A stretch of 64,000 nt of DNA. Source: Nitrosophilus alvini. Its GTDB lineage: Bacteria; Campylobacterota; Campylobacteria; Campylobacterales; Nitratiruptoraceae. The position numbers and the translations under genes were made by a program. Under the pieces are notes generated by a model that saw only the letters and a list, made by a program, of their open reading frames with translations, had not been told where the DNA came from and did not search any database. Shown here in pieces: positions 1 to 7,719 of the stretch; the first letter of the stretch is position 1; each line of letters opens with the position of its first letter. The stretch lies in NCBI RefSeq assembly GCF_015100395.1, contig NZ_AP022847.1:808501-872500 (forward strand). The letters run 5' to 3'.

Positions 1-558
1 CAAATAGGCAGAGACGATGAAAGTAAACTTGCAATCATCAAAACAGCCATAGTACAAAAACGAGTGCTTCATTGTAAATATAATGGAAAAGACAGGGTAG
101 TATATCCGCTTAAAATTGTGATGCTTGAAGGGTATTGGTATCTTTTTTTATGGGATACTGAAAACAATGAAGTGCGGAAATATCATCTTAAAAGCATTCA
201 AGCTCTCGACCTTCAAAATGAAATATTCACAACTCCCGAGAATAGAGTGATAGATCATCTCGACAATGCAATCAACGCCTACTTCAAAGATGGAGAACTG
301 ATACCGGTTAAGCTTATAGTGCATAAGAAAATAAGCAAATACTTCAAAAGGCAACCCCTTTCTGGTTCGCAGTCTATCACACAGTATCCATACAATGAAA
401 ACTATGAATATCTCAATATATGGGTTACTGACGAGATGGAAATTATCCCTACCATCCAACAATATCTGCCTTACATTAAAGTTGAGTCTCCAGATTCCTT
501 ATGTCAACAAATCGAAAAAAATATCCAAAACTACTCCAATTTTGACTTCCAAGAATAG
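1..558 (+). CDS. WYL-domain transcriptional regulator, CapW-like (5' truncated by window)
   Basis: The reading frame is open from base 1, so the N-terminus lies outside the window and only about 185 C-terminal residues are visible. They carry a WYL domain: a P-L-K strand, the G-Y-W-Y-L core and a following R-K-Y-H-L segment, then a C-terminal extension. WYL proteins are ligand-responsive regulators with an N-terminal winged helix, which would be upstream here. Its place directly before a same-strand CBASS operon makes it a probable CapW, the repressor family known to hold CBASS operons off until infection. The family assignment is strong; the CapW role is inferred from position. An inverted repeat follows the stop codon. 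Confidence 0.82.
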   Translation, partial: QIGRDDESKLAIIKTAIVQKRVLHCKYNGKDRVVYPLKIVMLEGYWYLFLWDTENNEVRKYHLKSIQALDLQNEIFTTPENRVIDHLDNAINAYFKDGELIPVKLIVHKKISKYFKRQPLSGSQSITQYPYNENYEYLNIWVTDEMEIIPTIQQYLPYIKVESPDSLCQQIEKNIQNYSNFDFQE

Positions 559-560
559 AT

Positions 561-580
561 AAAGCGAACCATTTCGCTTT
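561..580 (+). terminator. Hairpin just after capW-like gene (weak terminator or operator)
   Basis: A perfect 8-bp inverted repeat, AAAGCGAA and TTCGCTTT with a 4-base loop, starts two bases after the capW-like stop codon. The following bases are not a clean T-run, so termination would be weak. An operator for the WYL regulator is an alternative. Confidence 0.45.
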
Positions 581-603
581 TACTCACGCCATACTTCTAA
601 TGT

Positions 604-623
604 GAGAATCTTTAAGGATTCTC
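604..623 (+). promoter_or_regulatory. Second inverted repeat in the leader of the CBASS operon
   Basis: GAGAATC and GATTCTC form a perfect 7-bp inverted repeat with a 6-base spacer, 25 bases before the start codon at 649. An outer CTCAC/GTGAG pair (583-587 and 602-606) partly overlaps it. It could be a CapW-type operator or an RNA hairpin limiting read-through. No obvious -10 box was found between it and the start. Confidence 0.4.
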
Positions 624-648
624 CGAAATAAACCATTAGGAGTATAAA

Positions 649-993
649 ATGAACATAGACCTTAAACACATTATTATCGAACAATTCATAAGTATGTTTG
701 AGAGTCATATCGGTCTGATAGCGATCACTTTTTCAGTAGCAGCGGTGGTATTCATATTCAGGTATGACATCGCTTTTTATTTCGATCTTTCAAAAAGAGA
801 ACAAAACAAGCTGACAGAAACCACACTGTTGCTTCTCATCTTCATAGTCATTACCAGTATTGGATACCTATATATCAAACAACACTATTTTCTGCTTTCA
901 GTTGGACTGTCTGTCATCTTAACATATTTTCTGTATGCAGTGGGACTCCTTGATATGATAGTAGAAAAACTGGAGGGAAGATATGGCAGATAA
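649..993 (+). CDS. Small three-TM membrane protein in CBASS operon
   Basis: This 114-residue protein is not recognised as a known family. Hydrophobic stretches near residues 20-45, 55-76 and 79-103 suggest three membrane segments with short loops, and it ends in a basic tail. The start has a good ribosome-binding site (AGGAG eight bases upstream). Its last 11 bases overlap the start of the phospholipase gene, so the two are translationally coupled, which ties it to the CBASS operon. It might be a second effector, a membrane anchor for the phospholipase or a regulator; nothing in the sequence decides between these. Confidence 0.7.
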   Translation: MNIDLKHIIIEQFISMFESHIGLIAITFSVAAVVFIFRYDIAFYFDLSKREQNKLTETTLLLLIFIVITSIGYLYIKQHYFLLSVGLSVILTYFLYAVGLLDMIVEKLEGRYGR

Positions 994-1999
994 TAAAAAA
1001 TTTAAAATCCTTTCTTTAGATGGCGGAGGAGTAAGAGGATACCTTTCAGTTCGTATTCTTGAGAATATTGAAAAGCACCTAAACGAAAAAGAAGGGAATA
1101 AAAAACCTCTCGGTGAAAGGTTTGATTTGATTGTAGGCACATCTACAGGCGCAATTATTGCAGGATTACTAGCAATATGTAAAAGTGCCAAAGAAATTAG
1201 AAAGTTTTATGAAAATGATATTCCGATTATTTTCGGTAAGCAGATGAGAAGGAAGAAAATTGCCGGTGCAAGTATCATGTTTCCCAAATACAAGCCCTCC
1301 GAACTTCAGAAGAAGGCAGAAAGCTATTTCGAGGGCTTGACATTTGAAGATGTAAAAATAGATTTGGTAGTCACGACTGTCGATATCAGTACGATGACAC
1401 CAAGACTCTATAAGTCAGACTTTGCAGATAAGAACAAAGGAAGGGTGGATGAGAAACTCTCCAGCGCAATTATTGCGTCCGTTTCTGCTCCAGTGTATTT
1501 TCCGGTTGCAAGAAATTTGAAACACTCGGATTATCTTATAGACGGAGGGGTCGTTGCTAACAATCCTTCGATGATAGGCATCACAGATGCTTTGACCTTT
1601 GAAAGAAATAGCAAAAGAGGAACACCAAAGCCTACTAATCTTGGAGATATTTTGTTGTTGTCCATCGGTACGGGTGAGCAAACTGAAAAACCCTATGACC
1701 TTAAACCCCTTTTGAATACCGGAGGTCTTGACTGGTTATTTCAGATCCCTCTTGGAAAGTATGAAAAAAGTACACCTTTAATCGATATAATCATGGCTTC
1801 GCAGGCAAAGCTCATTGAATTTCAAGCGAAAACACTTCTTGAAGTCTCATCTGGTGCATATAGAAGAATCAACCCAAAACTCAGCTCAAAAATGAAGCTT
1901 GATGATGTTGAGTGTTTTGGTGAGTTGAAAAATATCTCGGACTTGGTAGCAGATGATATTAAATGGATAAATGAGAATATGATAGGAGAAAATCTATGA
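983..1999 (+). CDS. capV: Patatin-like phospholipase, CBASS effector CapV-like
   Basis: This 338-residue patatin-like protein has every hallmark of an active enzyme: an oxyanion-hole D-G-G-G-x-R-G at residues 13-19, a nucleophile elbow G-T-S-T-G at 52-56 (Ser54), and the D-G-G of the catalytic dyad at 187-189 (Asp187), with S-A-P-V-Y-F-P before it. In CBASS, CapV is activated by a cyclic nucleotide and degrades the inner membrane to abort infection. The start is preceded by GGAGGG and overlaps the small membrane protein gene by 11 bases. The stop overlaps the CD-NTase start in an ATGA. The lipase assignment is very secure, and the effector role follows from its neighbours. Confidence 0.93.
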   Translation: MADNKKFKILSLDGGGVRGYLSVRILENIEKHLNEKEGNKKPLGERFDLIVGTSTGAIIAGLLAICKSAKEIRKFYENDIPIIFGKQMRRKKIAGASIMFPKYKPSELQKKAESYFEGLTFEDVKIDLVVTTVDISTMTPRLYKSDFADKNKGRVDEKLSSAIIASVSAPVYFPVARNLKHSDYLIDGGVVANNPSMIGITDALTFERNSKRGTPKPTNLGDILLLSIGTGEQTEKPYDLKPLLNTGGLDWLFQIPLGKYEKSTPLIDIIMASQAKLIEFQAKTLLEVSSGAYRRINPKLSSKMKLDDVECFGELKNISDLVADDIKWINENMIGENL

Positions 2000-2991
2000 T
2001 TTATGACTGTTCAACTGAAATGACAAAATACCATAATGAGAAAGTTCGCCTTTCTGAGAAAGAGCAAGGTAAGCTTAGAGATTATCGGGATGCAAATTTG
2101 GAACGGCTGAAAAATGGACTTACCAAGAATGGTGGTCCGGCATATGAGGATAGTATATCCCAAGGCTCTTATGCTATGCATACACTCAATCAGCATCCTG
2201 AAAATGACTATGATATCGATGTAGGAATCATTTTTGATCGTGAAGATATCAAAGGAAGTCAAGGAGGGGACAAGACTGCTTTGGCTGTACGTCAGATGGT
2301 TTGCAATGCAATGCAAGATGACCGTTTTAACAAGCAGCCGGAAGTTTTAAAAAACTGCGTCAGGGTTTACTATGAAGAAGGTCACCATGTAGATATGCCG
2401 GTTTATCGTCGTTATGAGGATGAAAATGGCAATATCGTCCAGGAACTTGCCAGTAGCAATTGGGAAGAGTCAGATCCGGAAGCTATTACGGAATGGTTCA
2501 AAGAAGCTGTTATTGAAAAAAGCCCCGATAAAGCCAATGGTCGCCAAATGAGAAGAATAACAAGACTCATCAAAAAATGGGCAAGAAGTCGGAGTTCTTG
2601 GAATATGCCAAGCGGTTTTATCATCAGTGTTCTGGTTGATGAAAAGTATGTTGCTAAAGCAGGACGTGATGATGAGTCACTATATGAAACTTTGAAGGCA
2701 ATTAGAGATAGATTGAGTGAGGATATGGATGTATATAATCCTGTCAACTGTGACTTAATCAGTGATGGAAAAGAGTCTAAGCTTCAAAAGATATATGATG
2801 AACTTGATAAAGTACTAATGGAAACACTAAATGTTTTGGAGAATGCCGACTGTACACATGAGCAGGCAATGAAGGCTTGGAGCAAGTTCTTTAACGATGA
2901 CTTCTTCGAAGATCAAATCAATAGAGCAAGTGAAAGTAAAAGTACCTACGAAGCTATTGATGTTACGGCTAGGCCATGGCGATCAAATTAA
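1996..2991 (+). CDS. CD-NTase (cGAS/DncV-like nucleotidyltransferase) of CBASS
   Basis: This 331-residue protein is a cGAS/DncV-like nucleotidyltransferase that would make a cyclic oligonucleotide second messenger on phage infection. The nucleotidyltransferase core shows Q-G-S-Y at 56-59, the metal-binding D-x-D at Asp73 and Asp75 (Y-D-I-D-V-G), and the third acidic residue at Asp133 (H-V-D-M-P-V-Y). The helix S-D-P-E-A-I-T-E-W-F resembles the matching segment of DncV. The clade and product nucleotide cannot be told from motifs. The C-terminus ends R-S-N rather than Gly; in E2-linked CBASS this tail is the expected conjugation site. It overlaps the phospholipase gene by 4 bases and the E2-like gene by 16. 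Confidence 0.92.
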   Translation: MIYDCSTEMTKYHNEKVRLSEKEQGKLRDYRDANLERLKNGLTKNGGPAYEDSISQGSYAMHTLNQHPENDYDIDVGIIFDREDIKGSQGGDKTALAVRQMVCNAMQDDRFNKQPEVLKNCVRVYYEEGHHVDMPVYRRYEDENGNIVQELASSNWEESDPEAITEWFKEAVIEKSPDKANGRQMRRITRLIKKWARSRSSWNMPSGFIISVLVDEKYVAKAGRDDESLYETLKAIRDRLSEDMDVYNPVNCDLISDGKESKLQKIYDELDKVLMETLNVLENADCTHEQAMKAWSKFFNDDFFEDQINRASESKSTYEAIDVTARPWRSN

Positions 2992-3614
2992 CACAACAAG
3001 ATATCGATTGGATTCTCGATCGATATCCAAACATGGAATACGATAAGAGTGTCAATGAGATATTTGGGGAGCTCTCATTTAAACGAAAGTATCAAGAAAC
3101 AAAGGTTTTTGATGCTTATAATGTGAGAATATTTTTCAATGATATAGATTCACATACAAAACTTCCAAAAGTCATTTGTGAGTGTGATAAGGTTCAAAAA
3201 ATTGCTCAAAAATATAAAATTGATACGACTGATCTTCATATCAATACGAATGGTTCATTCTGCTTGACAATACAAGGTGATGAACATATTTTTTTTACAA
3301 ATGGTTTTACCATACAAGAGTTTTTTAAAAACGCAGTTGAAGGCTTTCTCTTTCAATTAAGCTATTTTGATCGGTATGGTTCATTTCCATGGGGAGAGTA
3401 TGCCCATGGATATTTGGGTCATATTGAAAAGTTTGCAAGTGGCTTTATTTCGATTCAAGATCTTTTCGAAAGACTGACTAAAGAAGAATTAGCCAAAGTA
3501 CTATTGACAAATCGTCAAAGTAAATGTTTATGTGGAAAGGGTAAAAAGCTAAGGAATTGCCATCCGTTGGTTTTTAAGGGGATAAATAGGATGAAAAAAG
3601 TGTTGTACTCCTAA
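2976..3614 (+). CDS. E2-like conjugating protein with SEC-C zinc tail (E2-only type II CBASS)
   Basis: Residues 88-97 read H-I-N-T-N-G-S-F-C-L, which matches the H-x-N-x2-G-x2-C-L signature around the catalytic cysteine of ubiquitin-conjugating E2 enzymes; the candidate nucleophile is Cys96. The C-terminus carries Cys184, Cys186, Cys195 and His196 in the C-x-C-x8-C-H spacing of a SEC-C zinc motif. In short type II CBASS an E2 without E1 or deconjugase acts on the CD-NTase C-terminus to prime it, and that job fits here because no E1 or JAB gene follows. The 16-base overlap with the CD-NTase gene supports co-translation. The E2 call rests on the motif and context, without an alignment. Confidence 0.8.
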   Translation: MAIKLTQQDIDWILDRYPNMEYDKSVNEIFGELSFKRKYQETKVFDAYNVRIFFNDIDSHTKLPKVICECDKVQKIAQKYKIDTTDLHINTNGSFCLTIQGDEHIFFTNGFTIQEFFKNAVEGFLFQLSYFDRYGSFPWGEYAHGYLGHIEKFASGFISIQDLFERLTKEELAKVLLTNRQSKCLCGKGKKLRNCHPLVFKGINRMKKVLYS

Positions 3615-3761
3615 CCTTATCAGATAACATTTTGTATGCTGTAAAGAGGAGGTTAGAGATGGATGCAGTGACCAAGATAGTCAAACAGTGAGGATTTGAC
3701 AGAGATTTTGGGCAGCGTATCGGAGGCGTGTCGCTATAGAGGGATGATATCGATATAGTTT

Positions 3762-4206
3762 TATGAGTCCAAACGACGCTTTTAGACCTACAGATTGGAA
3801 GGGCTCAAAGATCAATGTGAGCTAATAAAAGAGTGTGAGTACATCTTTATCAGCTCACACAAAAGCAGTTCTATTCCTACGATGTCATTGGCGTAAATTT
3901 TCAAAGAATCCTCAAAAAGACCGACATTAAAGCCAGACCTTTGTATAATATAAGATATGCATTTGCATTGCAGCTACAGCCGGGGTGCAGATAGGTTCAT
4001 GAATATCGAAAATGATTTGGGCTAAGATGTCTCGCATACCTGAAAGATCTATACAACTTTATCGAAGAGAGCGATGAAATATGCTTTAAGAAAATAGAAA
4101 AAAGGCATACATATGGACACTTGATGATAAGAGTCTCTAAGATGCTCATAAAAAAAGGATTTGAGAGTGAAATGACGGGTTTATTACGAAGATTTTTTAT
4201 TCTATA
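3762..4206 (+). pseudogene. Decayed tyrosine recombinase (integrase) remnant
   Basis: Conceptual translation recovers the C-terminal half of a phage-type integrase, broken by one frameshift (about 3865) and at least three in-frame stops. The first segment contains C-E-Y-I-F-I-S-S-H. After the frameshift, an R-P-L-Y-N-I-R-Y-A-F-A stretch corresponds to the catalytic R-H-x-F-A box, with His changed to Tyr. The final segment, L-Y-N-F-I-E-E-S-D-E, matches the region with the nucleophilic Tyr and is followed by a typical I-E-K tail. The N-terminal half, presumably upstream to about 3620, is too eroded to trace. It marks the region as a former integrative element. Confidence 0.7.
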
Positions 4207-4516
4207 AAATTTAGAAAAATCCCCTAAAGAAGGGAAAGTATTTAAAATAGTTTTTCTAAAATTTGTATTTTAAGTGAAAAAATGGTCACGATTTTAGGCA
4301 CGAAAATATAAAAATATATGATTCTCTACAAATATAAAATGATTTAGTAATAGTTTCACTTATCCGACTTATCCGGTTTTACTTTTTTTCCCTCAAAACC
4401 CCATAAAATGAACTTGTCCGACTTATCCTGGTTAAAATTGTTGTAAACTATAAAAGATAACAGCTTGGAAAAGCTATGATGTTTTGATTTTTTTACTTAG
4501 AATGTTAAAAATTTCT
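4207..4516. other. AT-rich gap with a duplicated 16-mer, no gene
   Basis: No coding sequence is supported here. A short frame at 4282-4311 reads M-V-T-I-L-G-T-K-I and may be the very end of a decayed integrase. Two copies of a 16-base motif lie at 4359-4374 and 4413-4428. Confidence 0.5.
4359..4428. repeat. Direct repeat CTTRTCCGACTTATCC, two copies
   Basis: Copies at 4359-4374 and 4413-4428 differ at a single base and start 54 bases apart. Each contains T-rich TTATCC units; the first has two of them nine bases apart. Downstream of a dead integrase, they could be recombinase arm sites, an att remnant or regulator sites. Confidence 0.6.
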
Positions 4517-5425
4517 CTAACTTTTTTTTAGATAACTATTAATAATTAAGTGTCCTCCGAATCTTTCAATATCTAATATAATATCAGGTTTATGCCATGG
4601 ATCCGAGTCTCTGATAACAGATAGAATTTTTTTAATAACTTCAGGAGGATTATCAATTAGTATTTCATATTCATTAACAGACATAATTACAATATTATCC
4701 GAGATATCCTTTGTTCCTTTTTTCTTCAAATGTTCAGAAAAATATTTTAATCCTGGAAAATAGGACATAATTACTATAATTCCAAACTTGTCTTTGCTTT
4801 TTGTATGTTCAAAGCAACTTATTATCTGATTATAAGCTTTTCTAAGATTTTTTTCAATTCATCTATTTAGTTTATCTATATCTGATTTCAAGATATTTTT
4901 TTCATCTATATATATTGCTTTTGCCTTAATAAAAAGTTCTGTATTAGAATCAAGTTTTAATTGAAATTCAGCAATATTGCTATGTTTTTTTCTAACTAGT
5001 TCTTCACATCTTATAATTTTATCTTTACCGAATGAAGCAATTGTCAAATTATATATATATTCTTCAAAATATTTTCCGAATTTACTTTTAAAATCAGCTG
5101 TTTTATGAATGTTGTATATTTTTGGAAACAGAGATTTTGAAATGGAATAAATCAACAAACTAATTAGAGGAACAAAATAAGAATTTTCATTACCAGCAGG
5201 AAAATTTTTTATGATTGGATACTAAGAAATAATCCTTTCGCATTTTATAGTATTCTTCGCAATATCTTTAGCTTTTGCTATCTCCTTATATTTTTCAGGT
5301 GTAATTGAAAAATGATTAAAGAATTTTTTTAAATCATCTGCAGAAACAAGATTATTTTCATATAAAAATTTTATATATTTGTTATGGTGAAGATTAAAAA
5401 AGCCGGATGTGTCATTTTCAATCAT
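4517..5425 (-). pseudogene. Unknown gene interrupted by two in-frame stop codons
   Basis: Three open segments on the minus strand (5425-5222, 5158-4859, 4768-4517) lie in exactly the same frame and join into a coherent 303-codon reading frame. It is broken only by TAG at 5224-5222 and TGA at 4861-4859. The bridging codons read as ordinary protein, so this is recent decay by point mutation rather than three genes. No family is recognised. A stretch E-L-F-I-K-A-K-A after F-G-K-Y-F-E-E-Y faintly recalls the core of PD-(D/E)xK nucleases, but the expected acidic residue is Lys. An in-frame TAA just upstream of the ATG limits the N-terminus. Confidence 0.6.
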
Positions 5426-5590
5426 ATAGTTTTAAACAAAGCATACCTTTAATAATATTTTATCGATTTTAACGATAGTGTCAAGTAAAATTGCGAACGT
5501 TAGTGTACACTATAGTTTAATATTAATAAAACTCATTATTTTTTATCATAATAACATTTAAATTATAACGACCGAAATAACCTGCCCGTC

Positions 5591-5680
5591 ATGAAGCTAC
5601 CGACAAACTTTGCAAACGGCTATCCCATTGAATCTGCACGAAAATTTGCCGACGAGTTGCAGTTCAGATTAATTGACTAG
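5591..5680 (+). pseudogene. 29-residue ORF, possible gene fragment
   Basis: A short ATG-led frame abuts the 3' end of the convergent gene at 5681. Its text (K-F-A-D-E-L-Q-F-R-L near the end) looks protein-like, and its base composition is richer in G+C than its surroundings, so it may be a leftover fragment. There is no convincing ribosome-binding site or family match. Confidence 0.2.
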
Positions 5681-6721
5681 TTAATAAACAATATTTATTG
5701 TTTCAATAATTTTTCCATCTTGGTCTAGAATTTCGATATCAGTAAAGTCATAATTACAATAAAATGTGTTTTTTATCTCCGCCAAAGTGCCTGTAAATCC
5801 GATAGAATTTCCTTTATGGTATAGACGCATTTCTCTGATAAGTGGTGTTGAATTTAAAGTTAAATCAAGCAACCGTTTACTTAGCCAGCGTGCTACTAAA
5901 ACTTGTTTAGCTATATTAAATGTACTCTCAATATTTTCTATATTCTTAGCATTACCATGACCAAAGTAGGTATGCCTAACTTGCCAAACATGATGTGCAA
6001 TAACTTGAAGATCTCGCGATTCGCTCTGGAAATTTTTTGCAATATATATTTTCACATCTTTTAATTTGTAATTTTCTCCACATAAAATTTCACTTGCCTG
6101 ATAAAATTGCATGAACGCAGCATCAATAAGGCCAGAAAATTGGTCTTCAAGACCTAAAATAGTTAATCCTGTAAGGTAGTGTCGTGTAGCAACTCTATGA
6201 ATTGGATCCAAATTCATGAATGTATTAAAGTTGTTTGTCAGTCTTAATGACGCTGCATTTCTTTCTTCTATTTCGAATCCAATACCTCTGGTAAGGGGAG
6301 TTCTTGATGCGACAAAAGCAATCCCATAAAAAGGCTGAGTTGGAGGTATATAGAATTTGATTTCATTACATGTTAAAGGGAAATCGAGAGACAAGGATAA
6401 TGCTTCAAGTTCATAAAGAGATATTTTAATGAACTCTTTGATATTTTCATTGGCAGTAATGATTGAACTTCTTTTTTGGATTATTAGTTCATTCGTGGAA
6501 GTGATCCAGGTTAAGTCAAAGTAGTTTTTTAAAGTCTCATCTTCGAACTGTTCTCCACCTTGTCTTATATATTCAATTTTCTCATAAATAAACTTTACTG
6601 TTTGTTCAGCCATTAAAGACGGTGTTATTTTGAAATGCGCAACACCAAATATCTCGTTTGTATCATTGAAGAAATCGAGATTTGTCCAAATATTCCACTC
6701 TCTATAACCAATTACAGACAT
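5681..6721 (-). CDS. Hypothetical protein with HEPN-like R-x5-H motif
   Basis: This intact 346-residue soluble protein is not recognised as a named family. Residues 249-255 (R-H-T-Y-F-G-H, followed by Gly) sit at the end of a predicted helix and match the R-x4-6-H signature of HEPN RNases and Apea-type C-terminal domains. The preceding F-M-Q-F-Y-Q-A-S-E helix near 203-211 fits the first helix of such a domain. HEPN proteins are common in toxin and abortive-infection systems. The gene stands alone between two broken genes in the island, with long AT-rich flanks. The call rests on a single motif and context, so function is inference. Confidence 0.6.
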   Translation of the reverse strand: MSVIGYREWNIWTNLDFFNDTNEIFGVAHFKITPSLMAEQTVKFIYEKIEYIRQGGEQFEDETLKNYFDLTWITSTNELIIQKRSSIITANENIKEFIKISLYELEALSLSLDFPLTCNEIKFYIPPTQPFYGIAFVASRTPLTRGIGFEIEERNAASLRLTNNFNTFMNLDPIHRVATRHYLTGLTILGLEDQFSGLIDAAFMQFYQASEILCGENYKLKDVKIYIAKNFQSESRDLQVIAHHVWQVRHTYFGHGNAKNIENIESTFNIAKQVLVARWLSKRLLDLTLNSTPLIREMRLYHKGNSIGFTGTLAEIKNTFYCNYDFTDIEILDQDGKIIETINIVY

Positions 6722-7003
6722 TCATGTGACCTTAGTGTATTTTTCAGAAATTTAATTATTTTATAATAAATTATATCTATATAAATTTTAATTATAACTT
6801 CTTTAGTTTAAAATATATGAAAATACTATATAGATTATGATATAAACTCTTATAAGTAACATTAATATCAAACTATAGTTTTGTGATAATAATGCATATA
6901 TAATTAAGGTAACATATTGCAAAAAAAGAAAAAACTTTTAGATATTCTAAAAGATTAAATTATAACAAAAAATTGTAGGAGGATGAGGGGAAATACTTCC
7001 CCC
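6722..7003. other. AT-rich gap, no gene seen
   Basis: This stretch is strongly AT-rich and many TATAAT-like strings occur by chance. It includes the upstream region of the HEPN-like gene (minus strand). No coding frame, hairpin or RNA gene is supported. Confidence 0.5.
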
Positions 7004-7540
7004 TCAAATACTGTCTAATTCGTCCAAAAACTTTGGAATTTCATCAGCTGGCATATTATCTGATAATTCGATTTATTTCTTTTTGATTTTTTCAATATTT
7101 GAAATAAACTTTGGCTCTTTTGGCTCTCTATGGATATATTTAAGCCTAGCTTTCGTAATATCCGGAGCAATATTTTGGTATAAAATTCAAGGTTGGCCAA
7201 GCGTTGTATTTCGATGCCAGGACAAGCGGTTTTGTTTTTTTCTGTTTGCTTGCGGTAATTCTATCTGCCATATCCGCACTTCCCATGGATCTGCTTTCGC
7301 TATATTCAAGGACTTCTTGCTGTCCAAGCATTTTTTCAAGAAATTCCGCATTTGTGGTTCTGTAAACAAATATCGTGTTTGTATTGCCAAGAATAGTTCT
7401 TGCAATCTCATTTTGGTAAATATCTTCAAGATGTTGAAATTCCTGTACGCTGTAAATAATTCTTCTACCTTTAGATCTGGCCAGTGTAATCATGTAATGG
7501 CCCCATTTGGGGGTATAGAAACAATGGCCGTACACCGTAT
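7004..7540 (-). pseudogene. TraG/VirD4-type coupling protein remnant (conjugation)
   Basis: The minus strand encodes the C-terminal part of a type IV coupling protein. The segment L-A-R-S-K-G-R-R followed by Y-S-V-Q-E-F-Q-H-L and then I-L-G-N-T-N-T-I-F matches the conserved 'RS-G ... QD--QL ... N---' block of the TraG/TraD ATPase domain. The frame shifts near 7146, hits an in-frame TAA near 7080, and resumes to a stop at 7004-7006 with an acidic tail. The N-terminal ATPase half, including Walker A, is missing. A separate out-of-frame fragment lies upstream (7495-7580). This is a relic of a conjugative or integrative element. Confidence 0.65.
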
Positions 7541-7656
7541 GAAACTCTGTTGTAATTTATTAAACCAATTTAGAATCTAATAATTAATCTGTTTTGGAAG
7601 ATTATTAGGAGTACAATTAAAGGTAGAGGACTATCCGGGTAACACTTAATAGAAAT

Positions 7657-7662
7657 TATAAT
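7657..7662 (+). promoter_or_regulatory. Candidate -10 box for the thioesterase gene
   Basis: TATAAT lies 58 bases upstream of the GTG start at 7720, in AT-rich sequence typical of Campylobacterota promoters, where -35 boxes are poorly conserved. Confidence 0.4.
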
Positions 7663-7719
7663 CGAGTTTTATTAAAATAACTGTTAACATATAAAGTATC
7701 GTATTTAAGGGAAAGAAGA

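Noticed and set aside
148-462. Minus-strand frame inside the WYL regulator gene
   Set aside because: It is fully antisense to a protein with a clear WYL domain and has no ribosome-binding site.
4517-5425. Three separate small genes
   Set aside because: The three segments share one frame and the sequence between them reads as continuous protein, so one broken gene is simpler.
5501-5512. 12-bp palindrome TAGTGTACACTA as an operator
   Set aside because: It is a perfect palindrome, but it lies before a broken gene, has no partner site and could arise by chance in this AT-rich region.
7083-7580. Plus-strand open frame of 165 codons
   Set aside because: It is antisense to the TraG/VirD4-like remnant; its composition is Phe/Cys-rich like a shadow and it has no start context.
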